A DNA stretch of 64,000 bases from Tubulanus polymorphus. Lineage: Eukaryota > Nemertea > Palaeonemertea > Tubulaniformes > Tubulanidae. Under the pieces are notes generated by a model. It was not told the DNA's origin and made no database searches. It saw nothing but the letters and a program-made list of their open reading frames with translations. The stretch is taken from the NCBI RefSeq assembly GCF_964204645.1, contig NC_134026.1:11000450-11064449 (forward strand), read 5' to 3'. The number at the start of each line of letters is the position of its first letter. Positions within the stretch are counted from its first letter, which is position 1. Positions 62,810 through 64,000 of the stretch are shown here, piece after piece. The position numbers and the translations under genes are program-made.

Positions 62810-64000
62810 TGGGAGCAATCACTTTCGTTTGGATACATTAGGAAAATAACTAAGCTAGCTTTAAAGAACTTAACCCGGGTTTTTAACATTCTAAAAAATC
62901 GAACCATAACGTGTAACTACGACTTATACCCGCTCCTTTTAAGATGATAATCTTATTGTCGAATATTGCTTTTTTTGTGAATTATGAAACATACTGTTCT
63001 CGTAAATCCATTTCGATACTTACACCAGGTTTTGCTCCAAGATTGTAGCGTGGGCCTATATATTAATCAAATTATGATCTAGGCTTTCGAGTAATCTCCG
63101 AGCGTTCAGTATATATATATATAAGTATTATTAGATCTCAAATATGCGGGCAAGATTCTCTCATTCTCATCGTGATCAATGAGTAACACTCATGGGTAGA
63201 AACATCACGAAAACATGTATCTGAAAGTTGTGTGCTTAGAATGCATTGATTATCCCATCGGCTTACTCCATCTTTAATAATAAAAAAAAACGTTCGATCC
63301 GTTATGTAATGCAATGTGTCTTTAAATGCCGTTTATGCTGTTGTGTTTGTGCCATGACCTTATCTTTTAAACGATCCATACGAGAAGATTTAGTGCTGTG
63401 CCATTTGCATAATGCGTTGACAAGATGATCTACTCCCGTGGGCATTAAATGACGTCAACGGCGGCCAAACAGGACGGCTGCACGAACATATCAAGTATTT
63501 TCCAGCACATAAACAACCGATAATTGTATCTGCAGAATCCGGCTAAGCGAATAATCTGTACACTTCGCATGCCGTAACATCATCGCCGCGAGGGGATAAC
63601 TGAGAAGATCGAACTTTTGTAGATTGAGGTTCAAGCCCTTATGAAAGCAACATTTCAATTTACAAAAAAAGAAACGTGACAATTTTTGGGAAAGCTTTTT
63701 TCCGTTTGTCATGGCATTATAGATTAAGTATGAATCGTGGGGCATGCATAGATCACGAGTCAACTCACCAGTTTAAATAACAACGGTCTAGGCCTATAGC
63801 CCGAGTCTAGCCGATCTTAAAGTTGATCACAAATTATAGATACAAAATTCAAATCTAGCATTAACAAAACTTACACAGTGAAAATTGATTTGGTGGACGT
63901 ACGGCAGTAATATAATTGTGTGAGCTTTGATTCTTTTAAAAAGGCGCTAGCTCTGCTGTGAAGGGGAGTCCTGACCTTCTGAAGCACTCCCGATTCCGCC
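62810..64000. other. 3' flank of carbonic anhydrase; no gene recognised
   Basis: AATAAA at 63279-63284 is a candidate poly(A) signal about 470 bases after the stop. A short TA run lies at 63110-63123. No other gene or repeat is recognised. Confidence 0.4.

Overview
This is eukaryotic nuclear DNA: AT-rich, with GT-AG spliceosomal introns, long TA microsatellites and many transposon relics. The three recognisable gene families (short/branched-chain acyl-CoA dehydrogenase, ornithine aminotransferase, secreted alpha-carbonic anhydrase) are animal-like. BEL/Pao, PIF/Harbinger, several LINE types, tRNA-derived SINEs and abundant MITEs suggest an invertebrate, perhaps a marine lophotrochozoan such as a mollusc, annelid or brachiopod. 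That placement is an inference; no species marker was seen.

Layout. 0-9.4 kb is transposon debris: LINE relics, a MITE, and a decayed PIF/Harbinger unit with a transposase and a Myb/SANT partner. 9.5-29.8 kb is ACADSB copy 1 (+), 11 coding exons over 20 kb, with introns full of LINEs, SINEs and a repeat family ('family A'). 29.9-40.3 kb is intergenic: several MITEs, a second Harbinger relic, a LINE 3' end and a near-perfect palindrome. 40.3-44.8 kb is ACADSB copy 2 (+), with the same 11-exon structure in only 4.4 kb. 45.3-50.9 kb is a broken BEL/Pao retrotransposon, interrupted by two MITEs and an in-frame TA microsatellite. 51.6-52.3 kb is a large TA-rich palindrome. 53.7-58.8 kb is OAT (-), eight coding exons. 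60.5-62.8 kb is a secreted alpha-carbonic anhydrase (+), ten coding exons, divergent from OAT. Nothing convincing follows to 64 kb.

All four host gene models were built by hand. Every junction keeps phase, and known active-site residues are present. The two ACADSB copies are a tandem duplication: all internal exons from exon 3 onward have identical lengths. ACADSB (isoleucine and branched-chain acyl-CoA oxidation) and OAT (ornithine to glutamate semialdehyde) are both mitochondrial amino-acid catabolism enzymes; their adjacency may be fortuitous.

The most unusual signal is family A. Its end has a short hairpin and a GTCC microsatellite, followed by a conserved block, tandem units of about 155 bp and an inverted terminal motif. 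This layout resembles Helentron-associated (DINE-1/HINE-like) elements. Nearly every tandem unit carries a CACCAGGGGGC core very close to the CTCF consensus, giving about ten such sites in the introns and flanks of ACADSB copy 1.
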